From contig CM066730.1 of NCBI GenBank assembly GCA_033961575.1, forward strand, positions 117,765,523 to 117,829,522: a stretch of DNA of 64,000 nucleotides, in the 5' to 3' direction. Of the stretch, positions 1-10,238 are shown in pieces. The notes under the pieces are model-generated. The model searched no databases. It worked only from the letters and a program-made list of their open reading frames with translations, and was not told where the DNA came from. The translations under genes were made by a program, and so were the position numbers. Numbering within the stretch: position 1 is the first letter of the stretch; the number at the start of each line of letters is the position of its first letter. The stretch is from Aselliscus stoliczkanus. Its lineage: Eukaryota > Chordata > Mammalia > Chiroptera > Hipposideridae.

Positions 1-780
1 TCTCCTTAATGGCAAAAAGGTCAATTAATTTACAATGAGAAAAAAAAAGCTGCATTACAGATTTACAAAATGTTCATTATCTATGGACTTTGGATATGAA
101 CCATCATCAGCCTAATAATCTCCAAGGGAGAGATCTGACAGTTCCAACCCTGAATTCAAGGACCAGTTGATAAATTAAAAATCATTTTAAAATTTAATAT
201 TAAAATTGATAATTGCTCTGTGGGAAATAGATTTTTCTGAACTTACACCCTTTTCCTGCAGTGCTGAGCAAATGCAAAGCGATAAACTGTCCATTTGTCA
301 CAATGATAGATAGACGAATCCTACTTTTACCCTATTCCACAGCACTCATACATTTCAATTAAGGAGAATAAGTGCTCCCATTCGTAACCTGTATTCATAT
401 TGTCTTATGTAGTGCTTTAGGGCTTAAAGAATTCTCTTTACGAATAGAAAAAAAGTCCTCCAATATACCCCATGTAACTGTTGGGGTGTATTGCCCATCT
501 TTCAAGGAACATGGCAGGTGGCTAGAGAAGAAGGTTGGTTATCATTAGTTTCTTAAGAGATATAGCATAAAGAGTAATGTCTGGGAATAACTGCTAATCT
601 TCTAAATTGAGGAAACAACAAGCTCAGGTAGTCCTACTGAATTCTCCTCTGCCTGGCTAACTCCAGTTCCTACTTCATGTTTTAGCATAATTATCACTTG
701 AGTTATAGTAGTTGGCTCTTTTTTCCATTATTCTTTTTGTCATGGGGCTTTGCAGAAGGTTAAAGAAAATTTATGCATGA
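1..780. other. No gene or named repeat seen
   Basis: This is AT-rich sequence with stops in all frames. I see no coding frame, no RNA gene and no repeat that I can name. A short stretch around 300-330 and the A-run at 41-48 are unremarkable. Confidence 0.6.
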
Positions 781-782
781 CA

Positions 783-1200
783 GTTGTTAAGGAATGGTAG
801 GACAGACTTTATTCAGGGGAACAATTGCTATAGGTACAGAGACCACTGCAATGAGCTGTTGTAGGGAGACCGATTCAGCTTGACTCCTAACACAATGTGG
901 AAAAGTGGGAATTTATAGCCAAGGAGCAGAGTTGCGGTGAGTATATAGAAAATTGCTACAAGGAAATATCAGGGGTAAGGGAGGAATCTGGCTAAATCAT
1001 CCTTCTTGCTGAAGGCAGGACAGGGTGATCAAACATCACTGGGGGATAGTGGAGGGTGAGGGGCCCAATTAATTATCGAGGTGATCAGACATTGAGGATG
1101 GGGGGGCGGTTCTGGCTCAGCTGACTTAGGATTCTTGCTAAAATTGAACAATACAGAGATGAATACAGAAGTCCCCAAATTAAGGCCTAGTTGAAAAGAG
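783..1200. repeat. Possible old LTR-derived repeat, family unresolved
   Basis: The text 'gacagactttattcagg' near 800, followed by a moderately GC-rich body with short G runs (1040-1110), resembles the 'tttattcagg' segments of mammalian LTR repeats read in reverse. No end motif or target duplication is visible, so this is a weak call. It could be unique sequence. Confidence 0.28.
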
Positions 1201-1261
1201 TTTGAAAAGCCTGACTAAATTTTGGTCAAGGAGACATTCTTTGTTAAGAGAAATAGAGTAG

Positions 1262-1790
1262 GTGGGGTTTATTTCCCATCCACTTGATGTTAGGCTTGGC
1301 CATATGACTTGCGTTAAGCCATTGGAATATTAGGAAATACATTACTAGCAATGGCGCTAAGTATGCTTGTGAGGGTGGGTTTGATCATTTCGTCTCCTCT
1401 GTTCATCATGATGAGAGCAAGTCCTAAGTCGTGTTGCTCCTGGGCCGGCCGAGTGACGTGGTGGTTAAGTGCTGGCTTGGGAAGCCAGCAGCCCCGGTTC
1501 GGTCCCACATATGAGGGCCAGCGACACTGCCCTCAAAAAAACAAAAAAGAAAAAAAAAAAGAAAGTAGTGTTGCTCCTTCACCCTGGGTCCCAGAATGAG
1601 ACACACACAACAGAGATGCACCTGACCAGAAACTTATAGTCAACCCTAGCAACTCAGAATCTGACGTAGAAACTGCCCTAGACAATGTGCAGACCTGTGA
1701 CAGAATAAGTTTGTTGTTGAAAGCCACTAGGTTTGGGGGGTAACTTCTTATGTAGCATTAATTGCAGTCATAGTTGCCTAATACATTATT
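1262..1790 (+). mobile_element. MaLR-type (MLT1-like) LTR, split by a SINE
   Basis: The left part contains 'cttggccatatgacttgcgttaagccattgga', which matches the 'gccatgtgacttgctttggccaatgga' segment of MLT1 LTRs. The right part ends with the diagnostic 'gttgttgaaagccactaggtttggggg' and then a run to 'gcctaatac'. A SINE at 1442-1567 divides the LTR and is flanked by an 11-bp duplication of LTR sequence. MLT1 LTRs are solo remnants of ERVL-MaLR retroelements. No internal region or partner LTR is present, so this is read as a solo LTR. The family is recognised from memory and the subfamily is not assigned. Confidence 0.7.
1442..1567 (+). mobile_element. tRNA-like SINE, short form
   Basis: The element begins GGGCCGGCCGAGTG and carries a tRNA-like Pol III promoter. 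The A-box region is at GAGTGACGTGGTGGTTAAG and the B box is at GGTTCGGTCCC (about 1495-1505). It then runs through 'gagggccagcgacactgccctc' into an A-rich tail with G interruptions. The target duplication gtgttgctcct lies at 1431-1441 and 1568-1578. It is one of about ten short-form copies in the window and is inserted into an MLT1-like LTR, so it is younger than that LTR. Confidence 0.92.
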
Positions 1791-1799
1791 CCCTAAGGA

Positions 1800-1936
1800 A
1801 AACCTCCCATGACCTCAAGACTATAACTCACTACTAGCATTTATCACAACTGGAATGAATCTGTATCTTGTTCACCATTCTACTTTAGTGCATAGCATGT
1901 AGTATGTTCTCAATAAATGTATGCTGAAGAATCAGT
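1800..1936 (+). repeat. L2 3' end
   Basis: The segment reads 'ctgtatcttgttcaccattctac...gcatagcatgtagtatgttctcaataaatgtatgctgaagaat'. This matches the L2 3' terminus (…gcctggcacatagtaggcgctcaataaatgtttgttgaatga). It is a degraded fragment of an extinct mammalian LINE2 copy with no coding content. Confidence 0.6.
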
Positions 1937-2208
1937 GAAAGACTCCACAGGTCAAGTTTCTCTCTGTTTCACATCATGCCCAACTGCCTTGCCTGGCAGA
2001 TAGCATTCTTAGTAAGCCATTTTGAAAATACGTGAGTTCTTTTGCCAGCTGTGTCTGTCCTCAAGTATATACAATCCTGAACTGGAGATGGCACAGATTA
2101 ACAAGTATTGTGAGAAAGAAGTGTCTCGGGGCACAAAGTTTGGGAACTGTCCTTAGAGTGACAATAAGGTTATTGGGGGATGGAGAGTGTAGAATGAACC
2201 AGTATATT

Positions 2209-2263
2209 ACCTGGGGGTGGGGGTGGCGGGGGTTGGGACGGGGAGGGGCAGGAGGGGGAGAGG
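2209..2263 (+). repeat. G-rich low-complexity tract (possible G-quadruplex)
   Basis: More than six runs of three or more G are separated by 1-4 bases (ggggg t ggggg t gg c ggggg tt ggg a c gggg a gggg). This satisfies the simple G3+N1-7 quadruplex pattern on the plus strand. No promoter or gene adjoins it, so any role is unknown. Confidence 0.6.
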
Positions 2264-2299
2264 AATGCTTGAGCCATTTTAGAGATGTTGATGTTAAAT

Positions 2300-2510
2300 T
2301 TTGAAGCTAATAGTAACAGTTATGTATTTGCATTAAGTGCTTTACCTGTATTATCTCACTTGAGACAGGTATTCTGATTATCCCCATTTTACAAATGAAG
2401 AAAGTAAAGCTCAGAGACATCAAGTAACTTCCCTGAGTTCATAGAGTTGGTTAAGTGGTGGAAATGGGACTTATATCCAGGGCTGCTTGATTCCAATGTC
2501 AACTTGTAAG
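2300..2510 (-). repeat. MIR element
   Basis: The plus strand reads 'tgctttacctgtattatctcacttgagacag..attatccccattttacaaatgaagaaa..aagctcagagacatcaagtaacttccctgag'. This is the reverse complement of the MIR core (…ctcatctgtaaaatgggg…). The element is an old tRNA-derived SINE relic, diverged and inactive. Confidence 0.75.
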
Positions 2511-5500
2511 ATCAACCAAAAATACCATCAATTCAGGCACTAAGTTTTGGGCTCCTGGACTTAAGTTGCTATCTCCCTAGATCCCTGATTTTATTTTCCT
2601 TGTTTAGTTCATTATCTCCTATCCTCTCCTTCCCTTTTCCTGAAACAAATCCATTCATAATGTTAGCGCTTTTGTTCTGTGCTAGAGAGAGAAGAAAATA
2701 TGCAAGAAGGGGGTCACTAATTAGCTGGTTCCAGCCCTTCACTAGGCTAGCATGCTTTCTTTATTTTTAAGGCTTCAAGGCAGGGGCAAGACTGGGCAAA
2801 GAACAATGAGTAAGTCATGGAGGTGATCCTTTTAATGATACATTCGCTAATGAAATGGCACTCCATGGGTTCACTTATTAGTAACTTAGCTCAAACAGCC
2901 ATGTCCTACTGTCAGCTTGCCACTGACGACCCAGGGTGACCTCAGAATTGTCAGCTCCACCTGAAAAAAGAGCAAATGTAGCACAAAATACAGAAGCAGC
3001 GGCATAATTTGGAGTGGAAAGATTAGCAACAACAGGGGAAGCTCTTGAATCTCTCTCTGTAGTTCTACTTTGCTGTGAAATTATGCCAGCAGTGTAACTA
3101 TTTGAAGAACAGGCTAACCTTGCAGTATTTGGGTTTGCATCTGATTTGTAAACAATAGGGTGACTTGATTGAATGTTTTCAGAGGCTAGATGACAGTGTT
3201 GGCACTGGAGGAGTGACTAGCACAACTCCATTCTCAACTAATTATATAGTGTGGATCTTCCTTATGTTCTCCAGGGCATTGGGGTTTTTAACTTTATGTT
3301 CAGAAAATGATTTATGGAGAAAATACTTCTGTACAGACCTTGCTTGACAACTGGGGAAGCATGAATGATATATGGATGGGAAAGTTTATGATACTTCCTA
3401 TTCAGATAACCTCATTTATTCAAATAACTCAAGGCTCTTTATGTCAATTATTGAATTAAACCGTTTAATATTCCTCTGTCAGACGGTAAGTGTGTATTTA
3501 CTCTTTATTGTATAGTTAGCCAGGCCGAGCCATGGTGATTTCAACTGTCTTTCTTGGGGAGAAACCAAATTTTACATTCATGTTTTGCATCTCTGGTTAA
3601 AAGCTGCTCCCTAAATGGGACATCCAAATGAAACACCCCTTTTTTATGCCTCTATACATTCTCATTAGCAATTATTGACTCCTATGCATTTGATACTTTC
3701 TTTGTGCAAAGCTAAACAAACACATAGGGTTTATTTTGTTTGTGTGTTTCTGAGCTCTAATTGTAAAACTAGAAATTTTCCAAAGTGAAATAAATTCCTA
3801 AGAATCTTGTAGCATGAAATCTCATGGTTTTCATTCTCACTGGTGAAGAAGTTATATTTGTTAGTGAGAAAATAATGGAGAGAGCAATGTATCTGAATCT
3901 TAACCAGCAGTTTGAGTCAGAAAAGCATTCCAGATGTCAGATGTATGGTTGACACATGTTGAAGTTGATCCCTTTTTCATGTTGATCTCAGAGTTCTTCC
4001 TTACATCTTTCCAAGTCCCTGTGTCTTTACACATCATACCCCCCGTTTCTCACTTTGTGTCTTGTGACTTCAGGGTAATCAGCTCATTTCTCTCAGACTC
4101 TAAAGCAGCTCCATTCACCACCAGCTTCTGTACCCTTTCTACCATTGGCTATCTAGTCACGAAGCCAAGCAGTAATGAAAATGGGTTTCATTAAACAGGG
4201 ATCCTACTTATTTTCTCAAACCACTATGCTAATAATCTCCCTTCTCAATATAAAGGCTTAAACACATACCAATATAACTAGTTTTTTTTCAGCTATTTTT
4301 TTCTAAAGATTATTTCCTGGGGATAAAAATATCCCTCTTCAAAATCTAGGATTTTGTTGTTAGAAATGAAGATCTATAAAGTATTGTAGAACTCCTTTTT
4401 GCTCTAGAAGCGAATGGGGCTTGAAGCTTCCACCTTTTAGTCATTTTCATTTTAAAAATGACCACAAAAGAGATATGAAGAGCTAAAACATTTCCTCACT
4501 AAAGCATGAATTTTGCAGGCCCTTATGAATAAATCAAGACAAGTATTAGAATACAGATGTAGTTTATGGGCATATGAATATGGATAATAGAAATATAATT
4601 TTTTTCCCCTGGAACAACTGAAACAGGCACCGGGATAGACATAGGTCTAATACTGAAGGAATAGCAGGTCCAGAGACTCTGATGGGTATTGTATCTTTAA
4701 GACAGCCGACCACACAGTAGAGTGTCACCCTCCTCTCTTGGCACGCTGCTGTGGCGGACCCCATCTTGATTGGGGCTGAATTTCTTCAACCTCTGCACAG
4801 TCTATCAAATCGCTGTAGTTTCTGGTTGAATATCTAGCACCCTATTCATTGGGAGGCCTGTTTTGAAATTGTCCTCCTTGGTCGTTATCCTGACATTCTG
4901 CATTCACAGCCTCAATCTCCCTTTTTTTTTTTATTCCCTTTCCCCTGTCATGAAGTTTGTGATCATCAGCAAGAAGTCAATTTTGACTCTTTTCACTCTC
5001 TGGAGCTTTTAGAGCTCTTTGCAAATACAAGGAGCACGACCCTGGAAATTTTTTTTCCCCCAGAAAAGGAAAAAGCTCCACTTGTCAATCAATCATCCTG
5101 AGCATAAGTTCTCACAAAGGAACTCAGAGCAGCCCCTGTCTAAATCCATCAAGGTGGAGGGGGGTGGGGTGGGGTGGGGAAGGGGGGTCACGTTACTAAA
5201 TAACTGTGATCAGCTTTAAAGTCTAGCTTCAGGGTTATTACTTGCATTGCCTTTCATACTACTCAAACACAGCACAGATGCACAAAAAAATGAAAGAACA
5301 CCCAATCCTTTGTTCCTGGACAAGTTTGAGAAGCAAAGCATTCTGAGTAATGCAATCTCTGGTTAATTGAATGTTAACCTATTTATGGACAGAGCTTACC
5401 TGGGGCAGGGGTTTGGCTGAAGAGCTCAGGAAGATGAATGCCTCTTTTCAGATGTGTACAACTTGATGATTCACCCCATACTACTTTATATATTTGTTCT

Positions 5501-5550
5501 GTTTTTCTATTCATTTTAAATTTTAGTGAATTGTCTATATGTTTCTCTTA
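2511..5550. other. No gene seen; mostly unique AT-rich sequence
   Basis: I see no supported coding region. The open frames here are short (up to about 86 codons) and have no recognisable domain. The only low-complexity feature is the G tract at 5155-5188. Fragments of old repeats too diverged for me to name may be present. Confidence 0.5.
5155..5188 (+). repeat. G-rich low-complexity tract (possible G-quadruplex)
   Basis: The sequence is ggagg ggggtggggtggggtgggg aagggggg, with five or more G4 runs separated by single T or AA spacers. It is a compact quadruplex-type pattern on the plus strand in otherwise AT-rich sequence. Confidence 0.6.
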
Positions 5551-5554
5551 CTCA

Positions 5555-5670
5555 GGAGGTTATAAGCAATTTTAGAGCAGAAGTGTGTTTATTTTTTTCC
5601 ATCTTGTAACCTGTAAAATATTTTACGTTGTAGAAGTTCATTAATTATTTGCTGAGTTGAATTGATTTTG
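5555..5670 (+). repeat. L2 3'-end relic
   Basis: 'gaggttataagcaattttagagcagaagtgtgtttat…gtagaagttcattaattatttgctgagttgaattga' follows the L2 terminus (…catagtaggcactcaataaatatttgttgaatga) with many substitutions. Confidence 0.45.
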
Positions 5671-6120
5671 CCTCTCTAATATGATTTTACATATACCACT
5701 TCACCAATGATAAATGCCCACTGTATATGTCAATATGTTAAGTACAAAAAAAGAGGCCTGAAAAACTTGAAGCTATAGGGTACTTCAATGACTTTTATAA
5801 AACTTAAAAGTAAAATTTTTCATTAAACTTAACTTGTTTATAAAATCATATCTAATATATGTATACATACACATATATGTATGCATACACTATTTATTTG
5901 AAATATATTCTAGAAATGTGAAAAGATTGAAGTGGATTATAGAACTTCTTGATTATAGAACTTAATGAAGCATCTTGGAAATACTAGATAAATGATTTAA
6001 AGAGACTGAAAGTGGTTTAATAATAAGCTTTTATTCATCACCCCATAGCTATACAGTGCTGTGTTAGGTTCTCTGAGGGTACAAAATTAGGAAGCCAAAT
6101 ATTGAGCCCCGACTTTATTT
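5671..6120. other. No gene seen; AT-rich with short TA stretches
   Basis: The stretch is AT-rich and includes an alternating 'atatatgtatacatacacatatatgtatgcatac' tract around 5854-5888. No coding frame or named repeat is seen. Confidence 0.5.
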
Positions 6121-6129
6121 TACACACTG

Positions 6130-6800
6130 CTCTAGGTCCATATGGTGCATCAGGGAACAACAAAATATATCCCTGCTCCTTGGCCACACAGAGCTAGAAA
6201 AGGGAGAGCCCAACAAAGAGCAATTAAATAATAAGTGAATTAAATAGTGACCAGAAGGGGATAGACACAATAGACAAAGAAAAAAAAAACAGATCAGGGT
6301 AAGCAGAATGGCTGGGTAGCAAGTTAAATAGTGCAATCATGGTAGGCTTTATTGAGAAGGTGATATCTGAGCTAAGACATAAAAGAGGTGAGGGAGTTGG
6401 CCAAGCTGATATTTGGGGAAGAGCATTGCAGGCAAAAGGAACGGTGGGTGCAAAGGGTGAGAGCAAGCCTGGTATGTTGAGGGGCAGGAGGCGTGCCAGA
6501 GCAGCTGGAGCAGAACAATCTAGGAGCAGAATAGTAGGAGATGAAGTCACGAGAGTTTTGCAGGGCCCGATGGCATAGGATCTTTTAGGCCACTACCAAA
6601 GAACCCTCTGAGTAAAATGGAGATCCACGATACCGTTTTTAGCAGAGAAATGATATGTTCTGAGGTATATTTTGGAAGGCTCACCCTAGCTGCTGTGCTG
6701 AGGAAAGACTGTAGATGTGCTCGAAACAGGGAGACCAGTTCAGAGGCTTATATATAATATAGGCAAGACCAGATGATGCCTGATTGTCTGACTCCTGCAT
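6130..6800 (+). repeat. Ancient mammalian interspersed repeat, name not assigned
   Basis: The segment '…tatttggggaagagcattgcaggcaaaaggaacggtgggtgcaaagg…' and the later 'ggaaggctcaccctagctgctgtgctgaggaaagactgtag' match a widespread mammalian repeat that I recognise by its wording ('aagagcattccaggcagagggaacagcaagtgcaaaggcc') but cannot name with confidence. Other diverged pieces of what looks like the same family lie at 7180-7400, 17450-17690, 30690-30930 and 63520-63720. The 108- and 79-codon open frames across this segment are within the repeat and are not genes. Confidence 0.5.
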
Positions 6801-7074
6801 TGGACTGCAGACTCCTTTAGGGAAGGCCCCTCTTGTCCAAGGTATTCTTTCTAACACAAGTTTTGCCACCATGTAGGTGTTTACATATATTTAGAATGCA
6901 TAGATATATATAACTTTACTGTATCACAGAAAATCACTGATGTCTCCCCAAAAGGTTAAGAAATAGTGCTATAGATATGTAGAGGAGAGTGAAGTCATCT
7001 GTGACTTGTAAGGTTCGTAGTGGAGGAAATATTTCAGTAAGACCCTAAGGACTGATGGTGATACTAGCAGTAGT

Positions 7075-7155
7075 AGTCCAGATAATAGCAGCTACCATTT
7101 CTTGAGGATCTACGACATTCCAGAGTGTGTGTTAAATGCTTTCCATCTCTCTTCA
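7075..7155 (-). repeat. MIR fragment
   Basis: 'aatagcagctaccatttcttgaggatctacgacattccagagtgtgtgttaaatgctttcc' matches the reverse complement of the 3' half of MIR (aatagctaacatttattgagcacttactatgtgccaggcactgt...). It is short and diverged. Confidence 0.5.
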
Positions 7156-7179
7156 ATTGCAAAGACCAGAGAAGGGGAT

Positions 7180-7440
7180 TCTCAGCATGGGACATAAGGA
7201 AGCAAAGTTCAGGGTTTGAATAAGAGGGGGCTAGTTCTTTTGCTTTGTGGAAAACCTGATGCAGAATATGTAATGCGGAATAAAGTTGGAAAGGAGGGTT
7301 GAGGCTGGATTGTAGGAGACCTTAAATTCATACATCATATAAGTGTTTTGGATTATTCAGGTTTTTGAAGTTTATTTGTTTATTCAGCAGAGAAGTGGTA
7401 GGTTTATAGCTGAGTCTGGGGAAGATGAATATAAGTCTTA
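7180..7440 (+). repeat. Ancient mammalian repeat, same family as 6130-6800
   Basis: 'gaataaagttggaaaggagggttgaggctggattgtaggagaccttaaattcata…tcagcagagaagtggtag' matches the 'agatcatgtagggccttgtaggccat…gagcagaggagtgacatga' portion of the same unnamed repeat, in plus orientation. It is strongly diverged. Confidence 0.4.
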
Positions 7441-7539
7441 GGTTACCTTTGGGTCATTTAGTTAGCTAGAGAATAAAACTAGATGAGCAGTTGTTTCGAA
7501 GGTCAAAATTACAGTTTTATCATTTGGAAGCATTGATGT

Positions 7540-7870
7540 GGAAAACAGAAGAACTGCACATCCTAATATTTGTACAAGCCTGTGTCGTTTGTAAAACCCT
7601 CGCAGTGTATTGTCCCACTTTATCATCACAGCAACCCTGCTAGATGGCATTGTGATCACATTTTACAAATTGAGTTGATTTATGCAAAAGCACAGTCTGG
7701 CCTGTAGTAGATACTCAAGAAATGTTAGCTGAAATGGAAAAATAAGAGGGCACAGCCTTAGAGAGCTTAAGCATATTGCCCAAGGTCTTGAGGCTGAAAA
7801 TACATGATGGAGCCAAAACTTAAAGCCAGTTTGTCTGAGTATTATGACTCTAATTTTCTTAGCTCATACT
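7540..7870 (-). repeat. MIR fragments (possibly two)
   Basis: 'tgtcccactttatcatcacagcaaccctgctagatggcattgtgatcacattttacaaattgag' and then 'cttaagcatattgcccaaggtc…atgatggagccaaaacttaaagcc' correspond to the reverse-strand MIR core and flank. A sequence like an L2/MIR 3' end ('ctggcctgtagtagatactcaagaaatgttagctgaa') sits between them in the plus sense, so two elements may be juxtaposed. Confidence 0.55.
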
Positions 7871-8113
7871 CTAACTACTTCTTTGCCATTCACCAGAAAG
7901 CCTCAGAGTTCTTGGAAAATAACAGGGGAAGAAATAAAGCATAATAGTTAGCTAACTTAACGCAAACTCCCAATATGGAAGATATTATTTAGTATTTAAT
8001 ATAAAATTTTATTTTATTTTAAGGGTTTCTGACATATGCACATATATTTATATGGTATATATGTTTTTATATGTTACTATATATTCACATGTTTGTAGGA
8101 CTACGTATGTATA

Positions 8114-8242
8114 CTGGAGGTGCCAAAAAAAGTATACATATGACTTGTATTTATCTTTTGTTACTGGTATATATTGAATATTACAATTTTAATATAGTTT
8201 TTTCCTTTCTTAAAATGTGTATACATTTTTTGGCACCCCCTG
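8114..8242. mobile_element. 129-bp TA-flanked MITE, family A
   Basis: The inverted ends are c[t/a]gg[a/g]ggtgccaaaaaa and its complement, extending through gtataca. Roughly 25 of the terminal 28 bases pair. The element is bounded by TA at 8112-8113 and TA at 8243-8244, the Tc1/mariner target duplication. The interior is about 70 bp of AT-rich DNA with no coding capacity. It is therefore a non-autonomous derivative mobilised in trans, unrelated by its ends to the mariner at 54.5 kb. A 62-codon open frame runs across it and is meaningless. Confidence 0.8.
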
Positions 8243-8296
8243 TATATGTGTGTGTGTAATATGCACAATATTATTATATAATATTATTAGGTTATC

Positions 8297-8692
8297 TCAC
8301 TAGGTGTGCCATAACAGAATACCACAGACCAGGTGGCTTAAACATCAAACATATATTTTCTCATGGTTCTGGAGGCCGGAAGTCTAAGACCCAGGTGTTA
8401 GCAGGTTGAGTTTCTGCTGAGGCCTCTGTCCCTTCTCGTAGGCAGCTGCCTTTTCTCTGGGTCCTCACATTGTCTTTCCACTGTGCACATGCACAACCCT
8501 AGTGTCTTTTATGTGTCCAAATTTCCTCTTCTTATAAAGAAACCAGTCAGATTGGGTTAGGGCTCACCCCTATTGGCCTCATTTTAACTTAATCACCAAA
8601 GGTCCTATTTCTAAATATAGTCCCATTCTGAGGTACTGAAGGTTAGAGTTTCAACATAAGAATTTTGAGGAAACCCACTTCAGCCCACAATA
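8297..8692 (-). mobile_element. MaLR-type LTR (MST/MLT1-like), reverse
   Basis: The plus strand reads 'gtgccataacagaataccacagaccaggtggcttaaa…ctcatggttctggaggccggaagtctaagaccc…gggtcctcacat…ttcaacataagaattttgagg'. This is the reverse complement of the familiar MST/MLT LTR (…tccagaactgtgagaaataaa…agccacccagtctatggtattttgttat). It is nearly complete, with no internal retroviral sequence next to it. Confidence 0.72.
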
Positions 8693-8869
8693 TATATTAC
8701 ATATATATATACCCACCCACTGCAGGCCTCTAAGAAATAGGTGGTACATCCAATCCCTTCCTTCAAATTTCCAAAATTTGGTATTGTCCATTGATCATTT
8801 CCTGGGAAAAAACTCAGGCCCTGGCACAATGACATATAGCATGGGTGCAGTGTGGTATTATCAGTAGAC

Positions 8870-9070
8870 ATGGAATGGGCTTTGGATCCCTATAACCTTG
8901 GATTTAATGCTGATTCCATTGCCATTTTTCACCTGTGTGGCCATGGGCTAGTCACTTAACATCGGTTCCTTCATCTGTAAATCGCAGGTGAGAGAGCTTT
9001 CTTGGCAGTTTTGGGTGAAGACTAGAAATGATCCATGTGAGTATGTCTAGCACAGGACCCGGCCCTTTGC
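8870..9070 (+). repeat. MIR element
   Basis: 'tgggctttggatccctataaccttggatttaatgctgattccattgcc…cctgtgtggccatgggctagtcacttaacatcggttccttcatctgtaaa' is plus-strand MIR through its conserved core, ending near 'agcacaggacccgg'. Confidence 0.75.
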
Positions 9071-9369
9071 AGCAGCTCACTGCCGAGCTGGATGGGACCC
9101 ATGGGGCTATGCTCCCTCAGACAGAGGCCGACAGGCACGCAAAGAATCCCACTAGAACTTGCTGTGTGCTACGAGGGTTGTATATAACAAAATACTGTGA
9201 TTGCTTGAGTGCTTTGGGTAACTACTCTACCAGGATATTTCTGTAATAAAGACAATAGACACCCAGCTCACAATTCTATAGAAAGATCATTAGCTAAACT
9301 AAAATGAAAAGTAAAAATTAAAAAATAGTATATTATGTCCAAACTACCAGGGTAAAGAAAAATTGAGTA

Positions 9370-10050
9370 CTGTATTTTGCCATGTACAATGTTCTCCTGT
9401 GTAAAATGCGCACCCACATTTTTGGCCCAAGCTTTCAGGAGAAAAAAACACCTTTCATTTTAATTTTTTAATTCAAATTTTTATTGGTTACATTTAGGTA
9501 CTTGTTTTTTTTTTGTATTATGAAGGAATTTTGGCTTTTATTTTTTTTTTAATTTTTAAAATTTTTTTTAGAAGGCAGTGTCACTGGCCCTCATATGTGG
9601 GATCCAAACCCGGGCTGCTGGCATCCCAAGCCAGCTCTTAACCACGGTGCCACTGAGTTGGCCCTGGCTTTTATTTTTTAACATATTATGGCACAAGAAA
9701 TTTTATGTAAGAAATAATTACAAAACACAAGAACAGATGAAAGGTACAAGAAATGTTATGTACCAGTAACAAGTTTATGATATTTACGCATCATAGAAGG
9801 CCAAGAACTCCGCGTCATTGCAAGTTCGTGTTAAGTTCAACAAAACCAATTATCATATTTCAGGGTATTGTTTTGCATAGAGATATCGTTATTGATTTCT
9901 AGAGTTATACTTTTAACTCATAAGCATAAATAAAATAATTAGAAACATTTATATAGATACGAATTAATACTATCCATGTATAATGAGCATCCTTATATTT
10001 CCTTCACAAATTTGGGCAAAAAAGTATGTGTTATACAAGGCAACAAATGG
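9370..10050. mobile_element. TA-flanked DNA transposon, family B, split by a SINE
   Basis: The left end ctgtattttgccatgtacaat and the right end attatac-type ttatacaaggcaacaaatgg form imperfect inverted repeats (about 16-18 of 22 pairing). They are bounded by TA at 9368-9369 and TA at 10051-10052. Both ends carry 'ccatgta.aatg..c' words, and the interior is AT-rich without an open frame of any size. With the SINE at 9548-9664 and its duplication removed, the element is about 550 bp. It is read as a non-autonomous Tc1/mariner-type element. The boundary call depends on the inverted ends alone. Confidence 0.6.
9548..9664 (-). mobile_element. tRNA-like SINE, short form, reverse
   Basis: The reverse complement reads GGGCCAACTCAGTGGCACCGTGG…, with the B box at 'gggatccaaaccc' (reverse GGTTTGGATCCC) and a poly-A tail that appears as poly-T at 9548-9568. 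The target duplication tggcttttatttttt is present at 9532-9546 and again from 9665. It lies inside DNA transposon family B and so postdates it. Confidence 0.88.
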
Positions 10051-10073
10051 TAATTATAAACCCAGCATTTTTT

Positions 10074-10181
10074 CTTTTTTTTTTTTTGAGGGCAGTGTCA
10101 CTGGCCCTCATATGTGGGACCCGAACTGGGGCCGCTGGCATCCCAAGCCAGCTCTTAACCACTGCACCACTCGGCCAGCCT
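10074..10181 (-). mobile_element. tRNA-like SINE, short form, reverse
   Basis: The poly-T start is followed by gagggcagtgtcactggccctcatatgtggga…cggccagcc, the reverse of the SINE head. The target duplication is imperfect (aacccagcatttttt before, aaatccaggcattttt after). Its head faces the head of the next SINE at 10239, making a close inverted pair. Confidence 0.88.
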
Positions 10182-10238
10182 GAAATCCAGGCATTTTTAT
10201 CCCACTGCCATATGCAGTCTCTAAAATGTCCCTCAATA

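Noticed and set aside
783..1200. Possible retroviral LTR with a matching partner
   Set aside because: No second copy, primer-binding site or polypurine tract is visible, so it is kept only as a weak repeat call.
1442..1567. Possible functional tRNA gene (A and B boxes present)
   Set aside because: The same unit recurs many times with poly-A tails and target duplications and does not fold as a full tRNA cloverleaf. It is a SINE.
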